This document shows, in pieces, positions 46,244 to 54,346 of a stretch of 64,000 nucleotides of DNA. The DNA comes from Pseudomonas abietaniphila. GTDB lineage: Bacteria; Pseudomonadota; Gammaproteobacteria; Pseudomonadales; Pseudomonadaceae. The stretch covers positions 4,836,001 through 4,900,000 of the forward strand of contig NZ_CP155619.1 in NCBI RefSeq assembly GCF_039697315.1. The letters run 5' to 3'. Under the pieces are notes generated by a model. It had not been told where the DNA came from, made no database searches, and saw only the letters and a list, made by a program, of their open reading frames with translations. The position numbers and the translations under genes were made by a program. How positions within the stretch are numbered: position 1 is the stretch's first letter; the number at the start of each line of letters is the position of its first letter.

Positions 46244-48814
46244 ATGGCAAACAATACCAAAGCCGACCTGCTTCAGTGGCTGGCAGGCGGTACCAGGACG
46301 TTTGGCTGGGATGCAGTGATTGCCTATGGCCGAAAGGAGGCCAATGCATTGCTCAGAAAGCAATTCATTGGCCGTTTTGCCGAGGCGACGACTTTTCCGC
46401 CGATGCAGGGCGTTATCGAGACCGGTCAGCTCACGAAAACCCTGCGCAACGTGCAGTTGGGCCCACCGCTTCTCTCATTTGAAGCGTCCTCGCTCGATGA
46501 GTCCAGAGCACGGCTAAGCCTGCGCATTGTCGCAGGCCAGGTGGTGACGGAGGGTGAGGGGGGCGTCGTTCAGAAGATCCAGGAGCTCGTGCCCGCCTTC
46601 AGCCCGGAGCTGTTCATGAACGTTGACCTGAACAAGACCGATGGCGGCAGCACGAGCGCGGGTGAATTCTATCTGGACCTCAACGACGCTTATGACTTCA
46701 CCACCAGCTTGTTCGACGCTGACGATGATGCAGGACAGGTCCAGGCCGGCGTGTTTTTCAGAGAGCGTTTTGCCGAGCTGCCCGAAGCCCGGCGTTTCAC
46801 GCTGGGGACCATTGCCCGAGGTGACGGATCGTTTGCAGTTGACCGTTTTGAGGTCCGGACGCAAATGGCGCCCGGTGCGAACGTGAGAAGTGCGGCTAAT
46901 TTCGGAGACGGTGCCGTACTGATGTTCATCAAGTTTGCAGGTGGCAAGCCGGGGACTATGCCGACGCCGGAGGTGTTTAGGTATTTGATTCCAGAGGATG
47001 GATTCGGAGCGACGCTGCTGCTGTCGGCGAGTAGTTTACTGACCCAGCTTGGTGAGTCGATTGGAACGTACCTTGGCGAGGGGGTCTCCTTCCAGGTTAC
47101 AGCCCTACAAAATGCTTTGGTATCGGCTAAAGCGAGCGGTGACTGGAGCCCCGTTTATCTGGATCCTTACAGCGCGGGGTGGCAGAGCGGACCTGCTTGC
47201 TCCACTTCCAATGTGTATGACTACCGTCAAAGCTTTTCAGTCTCGTCAATGACCCTGTCAATCAACGGTGAAAAGTTAGTGTTGGCCTGGGACGAGAAAC
47301 ATCAGAGGCCATGGTATTGTTTTGGAATGAGCTGGCCTTGTTCCCAGCCCGCATCGGTTTTTTCGGAAACGACCAGTAACTCTGGTAATTATTGGGTTGA
47401 TCTCGCGGTCACCTGTAAATTCGTCGTCAGGTTGAATTCCGCTCGCGAGGCTATCGTTTTTGAGCAATCTTCATATGCATCATCCGTCAGTTGCTCTGAT
47501 ATGCATGCCCCTTCCCCTTTAAGCAATGCCCAAGTTGAGTCTCATTTTCAAGCAGGCATTGCGAGTAAAGTAAAGGAAAAATTCGAATCTATCCCAGATA
47601 TGACCCTCCCCATCGGAGCTTTGAGTGGATTGCTCTTTGCCGATGCGAACAGCGTCCGGTTGAAAGAAGCGGCTGCCCCACAGGATCTTGTGTGTTTTGG
47701 TGATATCGACTCGAACGCAGAAACACCGATTCTTTCCCCAGATGATTCAGTGCTCGGTGCAAATGGCGTTCAGAACCTCACCTGCAATGTCCCGGTAGCC
47801 CAATGGACACTCCGCGATGGCGACGGTAATGACGATCTGAAAACTGTCGGAAGTATTACTTCGGGGCGCTATCAGGCACCCGATATGTCGGATTCCAGGG
47901 AAATGAGCCGCCGAATCGTTGTCACCGCTCATGGGGTGAGCGGCGGCCAGGCGCACGCCTTGATCACGGTGTTGAAAACCCCTCTGATGGTGGACCCGGT
48001 TTTCCAGGTGGTGAGCCCCGCTGACAGGTGTGAAATCCTCGCAGGGGCGCTGAATACGGCGGATGTCGACGCGCGCCTGATTGCACAATGGCCAGAAATC
48101 GCCCCTTCTCTGGCACCTGTACCGAACAAACCGGGCGCTTATGTTTTCGAGCCGGGTAAGAGCGACAAGGTCCATTCATTGAGCCTGGATCGGGTGGAGT
48201 TCACCAGCAAACACCATGCAGGTGCCGTATCGTCTTCTTATGTGTTGACCCAATGGCGCAAAGATACGGCGACGATCATCATTGACCCTGAATGGGCCGG
48301 GCCCTCGACGCAGGTGAAATTGCTGTTGCTGGCGGAGAACGACGATTGGGAACTGGTGCCTTATGACGGTGCAGACTGGACGCTTTTTGCCGGTGACGGC
48401 TCGGTCGACGCCTCCGGTATTTATACGTACCCCGAGCGCCCTCAGTCGGGTTTCGCCGTCGTACAGGCGATGCTGGACGACGACGGGTATGAGCTGCGGT
48501 CTCACCTTGTTATTCCGTCGTTGGCGAAGGTGTCGGCGAGTACCTCGAAATACCCGACCGAGCTGAGAATGCTGGCTATCGGAACAGGCGGCATTGTATT
48601 GCGTTGGCGGAAGCCGGGTGCAGCAGACACACCTACCTATAGCGTACTCAGGGACGATAAATGGATTCACAGCGGGTGGAATCCGGGAGCGTTTCTTTTC
48701 CCCTTGGCATTTGAAGCTGGCAGGCATTATCAAATTACCGTCAGAGCAACCTACAAAGACGACCCGCAGTCCTACGACTGCGGCCCCATCACCGTCACGG
48801 TGCCGTTGCCCTGA
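46244..48814 (+). CDS. P47/OrfX-like TULIP plus Ig-like modular protein
   Basis: This 856-aa protein has no signal peptide. Residues about 8-455 begin LLQWLAGGTRTFGWDAVIAY, matching in pattern the opening of clostridial P47 (a short leader, then T(F/Y)GWD and a hydrophobic helix). They end with FRYLIPEDGFGATLLLS and a C-terminal amphipathic part, so I read this as a TULIP-type lipid-binding fold. A linker LLFADANSVRLKEAAAPQDL leads to Ig-like units (about 480-760) and an FN3-like end (about 770-856). The same TULIP-linker-Ig order occurs in the protein at 59500-64000. The start is the ATG at 46244 with GAGGG upstream. Part of the TULIP region (about 47050-47620) is AT-richer than its surroundings. 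Function is unproven. Confidence 0.65.
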   Translation: MANNTKADLLQWLAGGTRTFGWDAVIAYGRKEANALLRKQFIGRFAEATTFPPMQGVIETGQLTKTLRNVQLGPPLLSFEASSLDESRARLSLRIVAGQVVTEGEGGVVQKIQELVPAFSPELFMNVDLNKTDGGSTSAGEFYLDLNDAYDFTTSLFDADDDAGQVQAGVFFRERFAELPEARRFTLGTIARGDGSFAVDRFEVRTQMAPGANVRSAANFGDGAVLMFIKFAGGKPGTMPTPEVFRYLIPEDGFGATLLLSASSLLTQLGESIGTYLGEGVSFQVTALQNALVSAKASGDWSPVYLDPYSAGWQSGPACSTSNVYDYRQSFSVSSMTLSINGEKLVLAWDEKHQRPWYCFGMSWPCSQPASVFSETTSNSGNYWVDLAVTCKFVVRLNSAREAIVFEQSSYASSVSCSDMHAPSPLSNAQVESHFQAGIASKVKEKFESIPDMTLPIGALSGLLFADANSVRLKEAAAPQDLVCFGDIDSNAETPILSPDDSVLGANGVQNLTCNVPVAQWTLRDGDGNDDLKTVGSITSGRYQAPDMSDSREMSRRIVVTAHGVSGGQAHALITVLKTPLMVDPVFQVVSPADRCEILAGALNTADVDARLIAQWPEIAPSLAPVPNKPGAYVFEPGKSDKVHSLSLDRVEFTSKHHAGAVSSSYVLTQWRKDTATIIIDPEWAGPSTQVKLLLLAENDDWELVPYDGADWTLFAGDGSVDASGIYTYPERPQSGFAVVQAMLDDDGYELRSHLVIPSLAKVSASTSKYPTELRMLAIGTGGIVLRWRKPGAADTPTYSVLRDDKWIHSGWNPGAFLFPLAFEAGRHYQITVRATYKDDPQSYDCGPITVTVPLP

Positions 48815-48854
48815 GTCCAGGCACCTGTAAGAGTCAGCTCAGTGCGCTGACCGT

Positions 48855-49949
48855 TCACTTGTAAGTGATCGTGAAGTCCAGCGCACCTTTGGCCTGACCC
48901 GCCTGGACCTGGGCATCGGTCTGATACAACCGTGCATTGAACGGGAGTACGGTGTCCCCGGCCGGACTGATGGCCTGAAGCGGCACTTCGATGCCTAACC
49001 CTACCGGCGTGCTCCCATCGCCCATCAGCATCTGGATGCCGACGCCTTTTGCGGTTGAGTCAGTGCTCAGGCTGAATACGCCGTTGAGTGGATCGCCGAC
49101 AGGGGCGGAGCCGTTTACGCCATCCAGACGAATGTGCGCCGTGGTGACGCCATTGGCCGGATCGGAGATGCAGCTGTTCAAGGTCAGCGTGAAGGGGGTT
49201 GCGCGGGTCGTGTAGCCAGGGCCCGTGAAGTCCGATTGTTGCCACTCTCCCAAATCGACAGGGTCTGCACTGACTGGATTGCTCGACACCGAGCACTCTG
49301 CCTGGATCACCGTGCCGGCGAGCGACACCGACCAGGCTTTCCCCACCGCGGTGATCACAGCCTGGGCCAGCTCGCGTCCGTCGAATATCTGAGGACCGGG
49401 GTTGATGTCCCCGATTTTCACCAGCGTTATATAGCTGTCCATCGAGGCCTGCATCCAGGGGAAGAACATGTTCTTCTCCATGTAACCGCTGAAGGGAACA
49501 ACCGACGGGCCATCCAGGTACCAGTTGTCGACGGGGCCGCGATACGGGATACCCAGTTTGATCCTCACGCCGACCCCTGGAATCGAGGTAGTCAGGATTT
49601 TCCCGTCGCTGTTTTCGCCGCCAATGGGTGGGAGGCTGCCGGAAAACGCAGGTACGTTATTCGTAATGTTCACAGTGATGTCAGGCACATGCACGGTATG
49701 GCAAATCAGGTTGACGCCACCGGGACCTTGCTTCAGCCACAGGAACCGGTCCAGCGTGCCGATCACGTCTCCGACGGCGGCGTCTCTGGGCACGAAAACC
49801 GTCCCGACGTCTGCGATGAACGACATGGGCCCGGGGTTATCTTTATCCCAGTAGCAACCGTCTTCAAAACCACCGGCCCATGTCAGAGAAAACGTCATGC
49901 AACAGGTCAGCGCGGCAAGGGCCGTCAATGATCGTTTGAATGTATTCAT
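48855..49949 (-). CDS. Two-domain fimbrial tip adhesin
   Basis: This 364-aa exported protein has signal peptide MNTFKRSLTALAALTCCMTF followed by SLTWA. An N-terminal lectin-like domain (about residues 25-215) is followed by a C-terminal pilin domain (about 220-364) with the cysteine pair AECSVSS and LNSCISD and the penultimate-Tyr end FTITYK, which is the donor-strand subunit signature. It is the last gene of the pilin-chaperone-usher-adhesin operon and starts two bases after the usher stop. The receptor is not predictable. It converges on the P47-like gene with a 40-bp gap. Confidence 0.9.
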   Translation of the reverse strand: MNTFKRSLTALAALTCCMTFSLTWAGGFEDGCYWDKDNPGPMSFIADVGTVFVPRDAAVGDVIGTLDRFLWLKQGPGGVNLICHTVHVPDITVNITNNVPAFSGSLPPIGGENSDGKILTTSIPGVGVRIKLGIPYRGPVDNWYLDGPSVVPFSGYMEKNMFFPWMQASMDSYITLVKIGDINPGPQIFDGRELAQAVITAVGKAWSVSLAGTVIQAECSVSSNPVSADPVDLGEWQQSDFTGPGYTTRATPFTLTLNSCISDPANGVTTAHIRLDGVNGSAPVGDPLNGVFSLSTDSTAKGVGIQMLMGDGSTPVGLGIEVPLQAISPAGDTVLPFNARLYQTDAQVQAGQAKGALDFTITYK

Positions 49950-49951
49950 GT

Positions 49952-52534
49952 TCAGTCGAGTTCCAAAAGAGACGGCCGAACGTGTTCGGTCGCTCCCGAA
50001 AGAGAGGGGTACGGCTCAGCGGCATCGGTCGGTGCACAGGTCAGGGTTTGCAGCCGGTAGCCTTGTTGTTCTGGAAGGCTTTGGGCATCGACTTCGAACG
50101 CGCATTGTTGCGCCGATGCGTTTCCCCACTTGACCACAAGACGTTGGTTGCCCTGTCCTACGTTGAGAACCGCCTGGCCGGCTTGCCCGACGACGCCCAG
50201 CGTCTGGCCATCGGCATCGACGACCAGAGCGCCGAAGGGCAGGGGGGAGCCTGTGCTGTCGTGGAACGTCGCCACCAGACGTTTGACGACCTGTGCAGCG
50301 AAGGTGGTTTTGACCACGGCGCCGCGTCGAGGCACCAGGTGAGTGACACCGTTTTCAATCTCGACATCCGGTCCCAGTTCATCGGTGTTGAGCACCACCC
50401 GATTGACTCGGTAAGGCCGCATATAAGGAACAAGTGCATAGCCACGCTCGTTGGTTCTGACCTGACCTGCGTTCAGAACACCGACGTCGGCGACGCCCGG
50501 CACTTCGATCAAGGCTGCGGTCTCGCCGATGTACGGGCCTGCTTCGAGTCCGTCCCCGTGCAGCAGCAACGCACCACTGGCGTTCACCGATGCCTGCGAG
50601 TAATGACTGGCGTGGGTCACGCCACCCCCCACGTTACCGAAGGGGGCCTGGTAACCGACGCTCAGGGAGGCAGTCTTGTCCTGTGTTTCGCTGTTGGCCA
50701 GACCGGCGCGGTAGCTCAGACGGTTGTCCATGGCCCGGCCCGACAGGCTCGCACGTTGACTGAGGGCCTTGTCATTTTCCAGCAGGTCAAACGTGGCGGT
50801 AGTGCCGTGGCGGGTCGAGCCCAGCGGCATGCTGATGCTCAGGCCGATCTGACGATCGTCATAGCCACGATCAGTCAGTGACTTGGAGGCGTACAGGTTG
50901 TAGCTGATGCCATGGTGTTGCGTGTTGAAGCCGAACTGGAACTGACGCCGTTCCTGGCTCGTGCCCCAATAGTTTTCCTGGGACAGGGTCAGGTTCAGCG
51001 CGCTGGTCGAGCCGATGTTCTGATAGATCGCCGCTTCCAGCCGACTGCGTCGGTGCCCTTGGTAGCGTGAGTCCAGATTGCGCTGGCGAATCGCTTCGTC
51101 AAAGTCCCGGTAACCTTCGGTGGAGTAGCGATAGCCGGCGAACCGCAGGTTGGTCCGTGTTTCGAAAGACTTACCGTACTTCAATGCGTAGCTGCTGCCC
51201 TGGACCTTGCCGGTGCCTTGGGCATCGAGGTCGGTGCTGGAGCGGGTCACGTCGAAGGAGAGCGCGCCAAATGCGCCCAGGCTCTGTCCCACACCCAGAT
51301 TGCTTGCGGTGTAAAACTCGTTGCCCAACAGTCCACCGTACAGGGTCGAACCTCCCGCCAGGCCCTTGGCCGCCGTGCCTTGCCAGAACACTGGATTGTG
51401 CCGCCCGGTGGGATCGTTGTAGCGGCCCAGGCTGGCACTGTACCGCCAAACGCCTTCACGTAGCAGGTTGCCCAGCGTGGCGTAGGGTTGCGTGAAGCGC
51501 TGGATACGGCCATCGGCTTCGGTCACCACGATCTCAAGTTCACCACTGCCTCCGGCCACATTCAGGTCGTCGATCTCATAAGGGCCGGGGGACACGTAAG
51601 TGGAATAGATGGGATAACCGTTTTGAAGGATTTCGACCTTTGCCCGGGTCTGTGCGACCCCCCGAATCACCGGCGCATAACCCTGCATGGAGTCGGGCAG
51701 CATGCCCATGTCCGATTGCAGGCTGATGCCCTGGATCGGCAGGCTGCGAAACACATCGCCAGGGGTAAAAGTCTGGCCAAGGGTAAATTGTCCCAGCCTT
51801 CCCGGCAGGTCGTGCTGGGCGTAGGTGTAGGCGCTGTTCCAGTCGCGGGCACCTCGGGAATCCTGGCGCAGCGAGTGGTTGCTGCGCAGACGCCAGCCGC
51901 CGACGTTGACGCCGCTGTTGAGGTACAGATCGCCACTCTGCGCACGGCCGTTGAAGTCGCTTCGACTTTGCTGGGCGGACGCCTGGTAGTTGATGAACGC
52001 CGCGTTGATGCCCTGATCCCAGCGTGAGGGATCCACATAACCGGCAGCATCGCGCCGCATGGCGATCTGCGCAATGGAGATGTTCAGCTTCAGCCGGCTG
52101 CCTTCGAAGTCGACGGTCGCACCGGGAATCACCTGCGGGAGATCGATACAGGTTTTGTGCAGCGCTTCGTCCGCGCCCAAGGCATCGAGTTTTACGCCCA
52201 TTTCTTCAAGCAGAGGGCGAGACAGGCAAGGTGTGAGCCGCTCAGCGTTATCGGCAGCGAAGTCGAGTTCGCGGTGATCGAAAAATTGTTGATTGACGCT
52301 GATGCTCACCTGATAGCGACCAGGTGCCAGGGCATCTTCGTTGGCCAGGCTGCGCAACGCCAGGGCGCCATCCTGCCCATTACCGAGCTGACGCATGAAG
52401 GAGGACTGGAATTCAAGAGGCTCGGTGACAGCGGAGCTCTCGAGCGGCAGGCTCAGTCCGCTGCCCATGATCATCATGCAGTGCAGGCGTGACGGCTTGC
52501 CGGATGGTCGCAGACGTCTGAAGAAGGGAGGCAT
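49952..52534 (-). CDS. Outer-membrane usher of a chaperone-usher pilus
   Basis: This 860-aa FimD/PapC-type usher translocates and assembles pilin subunits. It shows an N-terminal periplasmic domain (LAPGRYQVSISVNQQFFDHR near residue 70), a 24-strand beta-barrel with plug (motifs such as GQTFTPGDVFRSLPIQGISL near 255 and PGPYEIDDLNVAGGSGELEI near 320), and C-terminal domains with a cysteine pair (QQCAFEV and TLTCAP). The signal peptide is weakly hydrophobic (MMIMGSGLSLPL), so the true start may differ slightly. The gene lies 30 bases after the chaperone stop. Confidence 0.95.
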   Translation of the reverse strand: MPPFFRRLRPSGKPSRLHCMMIMGSGLSLPLESSAVTEPLEFQSSFMRQLGNGQDGALALRSLANEDALAPGRYQVSISVNQQFFDHRELDFAADNAERLTPCLSRPLLEEMGVKLDALGADEALHKTCIDLPQVIPGATVDFEGSRLKLNISIAQIAMRRDAAGYVDPSRWDQGINAAFINYQASAQQSRSDFNGRAQSGDLYLNSGVNVGGWRLRSNHSLRQDSRGARDWNSAYTYAQHDLPGRLGQFTLGQTFTPGDVFRSLPIQGISLQSDMGMLPDSMQGYAPVIRGVAQTRAKVEILQNGYPIYSTYVSPGPYEIDDLNVAGGSGELEIVVTEADGRIQRFTQPYATLGNLLREGVWRYSASLGRYNDPTGRHNPVFWQGTAAKGLAGGSTLYGGLLGNEFYTASNLGVGQSLGAFGALSFDVTRSSTDLDAQGTGKVQGSSYALKYGKSFETRTNLRFAGYRYSTEGYRDFDEAIRQRNLDSRYQGHRRSRLEAAIYQNIGSTSALNLTLSQENYWGTSQERRQFQFGFNTQHHGISYNLYASKSLTDRGYDDRQIGLSISMPLGSTRHGTTATFDLLENDKALSQRASLSGRAMDNRLSYRAGLANSETQDKTASLSVGYQAPFGNVGGGVTHASHYSQASVNASGALLLHGDGLEAGPYIGETAALIEVPGVADVGVLNAGQVRTNERGYALVPYMRPYRVNRVVLNTDELGPDVEIENGVTHLVPRRGAVVKTTFAAQVVKRLVATFHDSTGSPLPFGALVVDADGQTLGVVGQAGQAVLNVGQGNQRLVVKWGNASAQQCAFEVDAQSLPEQQGYRLQTLTCAPTDAAEPYPSLSGATEHVRPSLLELD

Positions 52535-52564
52535 AGGGCTATTCCGGAAGTAACAGGGCGACCG

Positions 52565-53317
52565 TCAACGGTTCGCGTTCAGCGATTGCGTGAGGGGCTT
52601 GCTGAAACCGCCGTAGTCGGTAATGACTGAAAACGTGACGCTCGCGTCCGGGGCCGCCACAAAGCTGTCCAGCGGATAGGACTGGCGCGAGAACGGTGCG
52701 GCCATGGTGGTGTCGTCGATCTTGTGGATGCGCCCTTTGTCCTGCAGTTGCAGGGTGATGAACGACATATGGAAAGGTGTCGGGTTATCGACCACCAGGT
52801 GAGGTCCGTTGTCGGTCGCCACCACCGACCAGGTGAGTCGCTGCAGTGCGTCCAGCGGGTTTTCGCTCAGCTCGGCGGGGCGGTAGAAAAACTTGATGCG
52901 TGAGCGCAGAGCGATGGTCAGCTTGTTGCCGTCACTGGTGTCGGTCTGCGGAATTTCCTGAGCGTTGAAAAAGAACAACGACTCACGGTCTTTGGGCAAT
53001 TGATGGGGCAGGGCGCTGATCTGCACATGCTGTTCCTTGCCCGGGCCGAGCCGGAATAACGGCGGAGAGGCAATGAAGGGAACGGGCGTGTGGTGATCGT
53101 CTGCCGCCGTGTTGATCCATGTCTGCACGGCGTAGGTCGCCTTGCTGGGGTTGGCGACGGTCAGTGACACGCTGCGCTTGTCACCCTGAAAAATGACGCG
53201 TGTGCCACTGAGGGTCAGGGCACCGTGGCCGGCAGGAAGGTAGGCCAGCAGGCACAGTGCGGCGCAGAGGTTGCGCCACGGGGGGACGGGCAGGCAGAGC
53301 CCTTGAAACATCGGCAT
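52565..53317 (-). CDS. Periplasmic pilus chaperone (PapD-like)
   Basis: This 250-aa chaperone has a signal peptide (LCAALCLLAYLPAGHGA, about residues 17-33) and two Ig-like domains. Family hallmarks are GTRVIFQGDKRSVSLTVANP (the G-strand edge and subunit-binding Arg region), LFFFNAQEIP (about 113) and SRIKFFYRP (about 139, the conserved subunit-anchoring basic segment). It delivers pilins to the usher by donor-strand complementation. Two in-frame ATGs (53317, 53311) are possible starts. Confidence 0.94.
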   Translation of the reverse strand: MPMFQGLCLPVPPWRNLCAALCLLAYLPAGHGALTLSGTRVIFQGDKRSVSLTVANPSKATYAVQTWINTAADDHHTPVPFIASPPLFRLGPGKEQHVQISALPHQLPKDRESLFFFNAQEIPQTDTSDGNKLTIALRSRIKFFYRPAELSENPLDALQRLTWSVVATDNGPHLVVDNPTPFHMSFITLQLQDKGRIHKIDDTTMAAPFSRQSYPLDSFVAAPDASVTFSVITDYGGFSKPLTQSLNANR

Positions 53318-53400
53318 GGGAGGCTGTCTTTAAAAGGAGGCATCAAGGCGCCGGAGATTGATACCAGCCCTCGGTCTGAATCAATGGACCGGGGTCACCG

Positions 53401-53433
53401 CAGCCCGGCGCGGGACATGCGCCGGGGCGGCTG
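53401..53433 (-). terminator. GC-rich hairpin downstream of the pilin gene
   Basis: Perfect 8-bp stem CCCGGCGC / GCGCCGGG around a 7-nt loop, 17 bases after the pilin stop, without a T-run. Such hairpins commonly stabilise pilin mRNA and limit read-through to the chaperone and usher genes; that role is inferred here. Confidence 0.6.
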
Positions 53434-53449
53434 GCTGGCAAGCCGGGCG

Positions 53450-54001
53450 TTACTGGAAGTGAACGGTGAAGTCGACGTCGGCGTCAGCCTGACCGGGGTT
53501 CAGCGCGCCGATGCGTTTGTACAGGGCGGTGAAGTACAGAAGGCTTTCGTTAGTGTCATCGATGGGATAAGCCGAAGATTCCAGGCCGTTCTTGACCGGG
53601 AGCCCTTTGGCATCCTTGATCGCAATGGCCACACCGTCTGCGGCGCCCGCACCGGCCTTGATGGCGAAGTTTTCGCCACTCGGGTCGCTGCCTTGCACGG
53701 CGTTGAAGGTCACGGTGGCGGTTTTGCCCGGACCTACCACACAGGTGGCATCAGGGGATACCTTCAGCTGAAACGCGCCGCCGCCTGCCTCGTCGCCAAC
53801 GGCCGCGAGGGAGCCGGTGTTGACCTCGCCCATCGACACACTGCTGCTGACATTACCGCTGCCTGGATCGATGACGTCGATGGGGCATGTGTTGCTGACG
53901 ATTTTGCCAATGAAGTTGATGGTTCCGTCCTTGGCCATGGCTGAGGACGCTGCAAAACCCAGGAGCAGCCCCAGGGGCAGGATTGCGAATGACTTTTTCA
54001 T
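53450..54001 (-). CDS. Major fimbrial subunit (chaperone-usher pilin)
   Basis: This 183-aa pilin has a signal peptide (MKKSFAILPLGLLLGFAASS, cleaved after AMA). The mature part begins KDGTINFIGKIVSNTCPIDV and has the single pilin disulfide (NTCPID with DATCVVG) and the conserved C-terminal segment YFTALYKRIG...VDFTVHFQ. It heads the operon pilin-chaperone-usher-adhesin. The start at 54001 (MKK) is preferred to an in-frame start 48 bases upstream because it yields a standard signal peptide. Confidence 0.92.
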   Translation of the reverse strand: MKKSFAILPLGLLLGFAASSAMAKDGTINFIGKIVSNTCPIDVIDPGSGNVSSSVSMGEVNTGSLAAVGDEAGGGAFQLKVSPDATCVVGPGKTATVTFNAVQGSDPSGENFAIKAGAGAADGVAIAIKDAKGLPVKNGLESSAYPIDDTNESLLYFTALYKRIGALNPGQADADVDFTVHFQ

Positions 54002-54346
54002 GAGACCATGATTCCTTGAAAGTGTGGCTCGACACATGAACCAGGACATTGTTGAAGCCTTGTGACTTCATGCCGGACAACAGACGAGCAATGCCGTCGT
54101 GCATGTCGCTGGTGGGGGCGCACTTTAAGGAGATGAATGCAAAGGGAATATGAGAGAACTCTCAAAGAGATGGGCGTGGTTGTAGCAGGATGTTGCTGGA
54201 ATGGGTGAAAAGTGTAAGGCCTTACCAAGTTCATGTTCGTTTAGAGGCCGCGCGCTCGTTGGATTTACATGAGGGTGAGGCAAGTAGGGTATCGACCTTA
54301 CAGACCTGCCTGCCACCCGCCCTACGGAAGGGCAGGTGGAAGGTCA
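54002..54346. other. Intergenic region between the pilin and RHS genes
   Basis: 345 bp. It should hold the pilus operon promoter (minus strand). Visible are a perfect 12-bp palindrome GTAAGGCCTTAC (54214-54225), a GAGAG-AA-CTCTC near 54150-54162, and an 11-bp hairpin 54313-54339 (one G-T pair) eight bases after the RHS stop, likely its terminator although it lacks a T-run. No clean -35/-10 pair was found, and no coding frame is supported. Confidence 0.55.
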
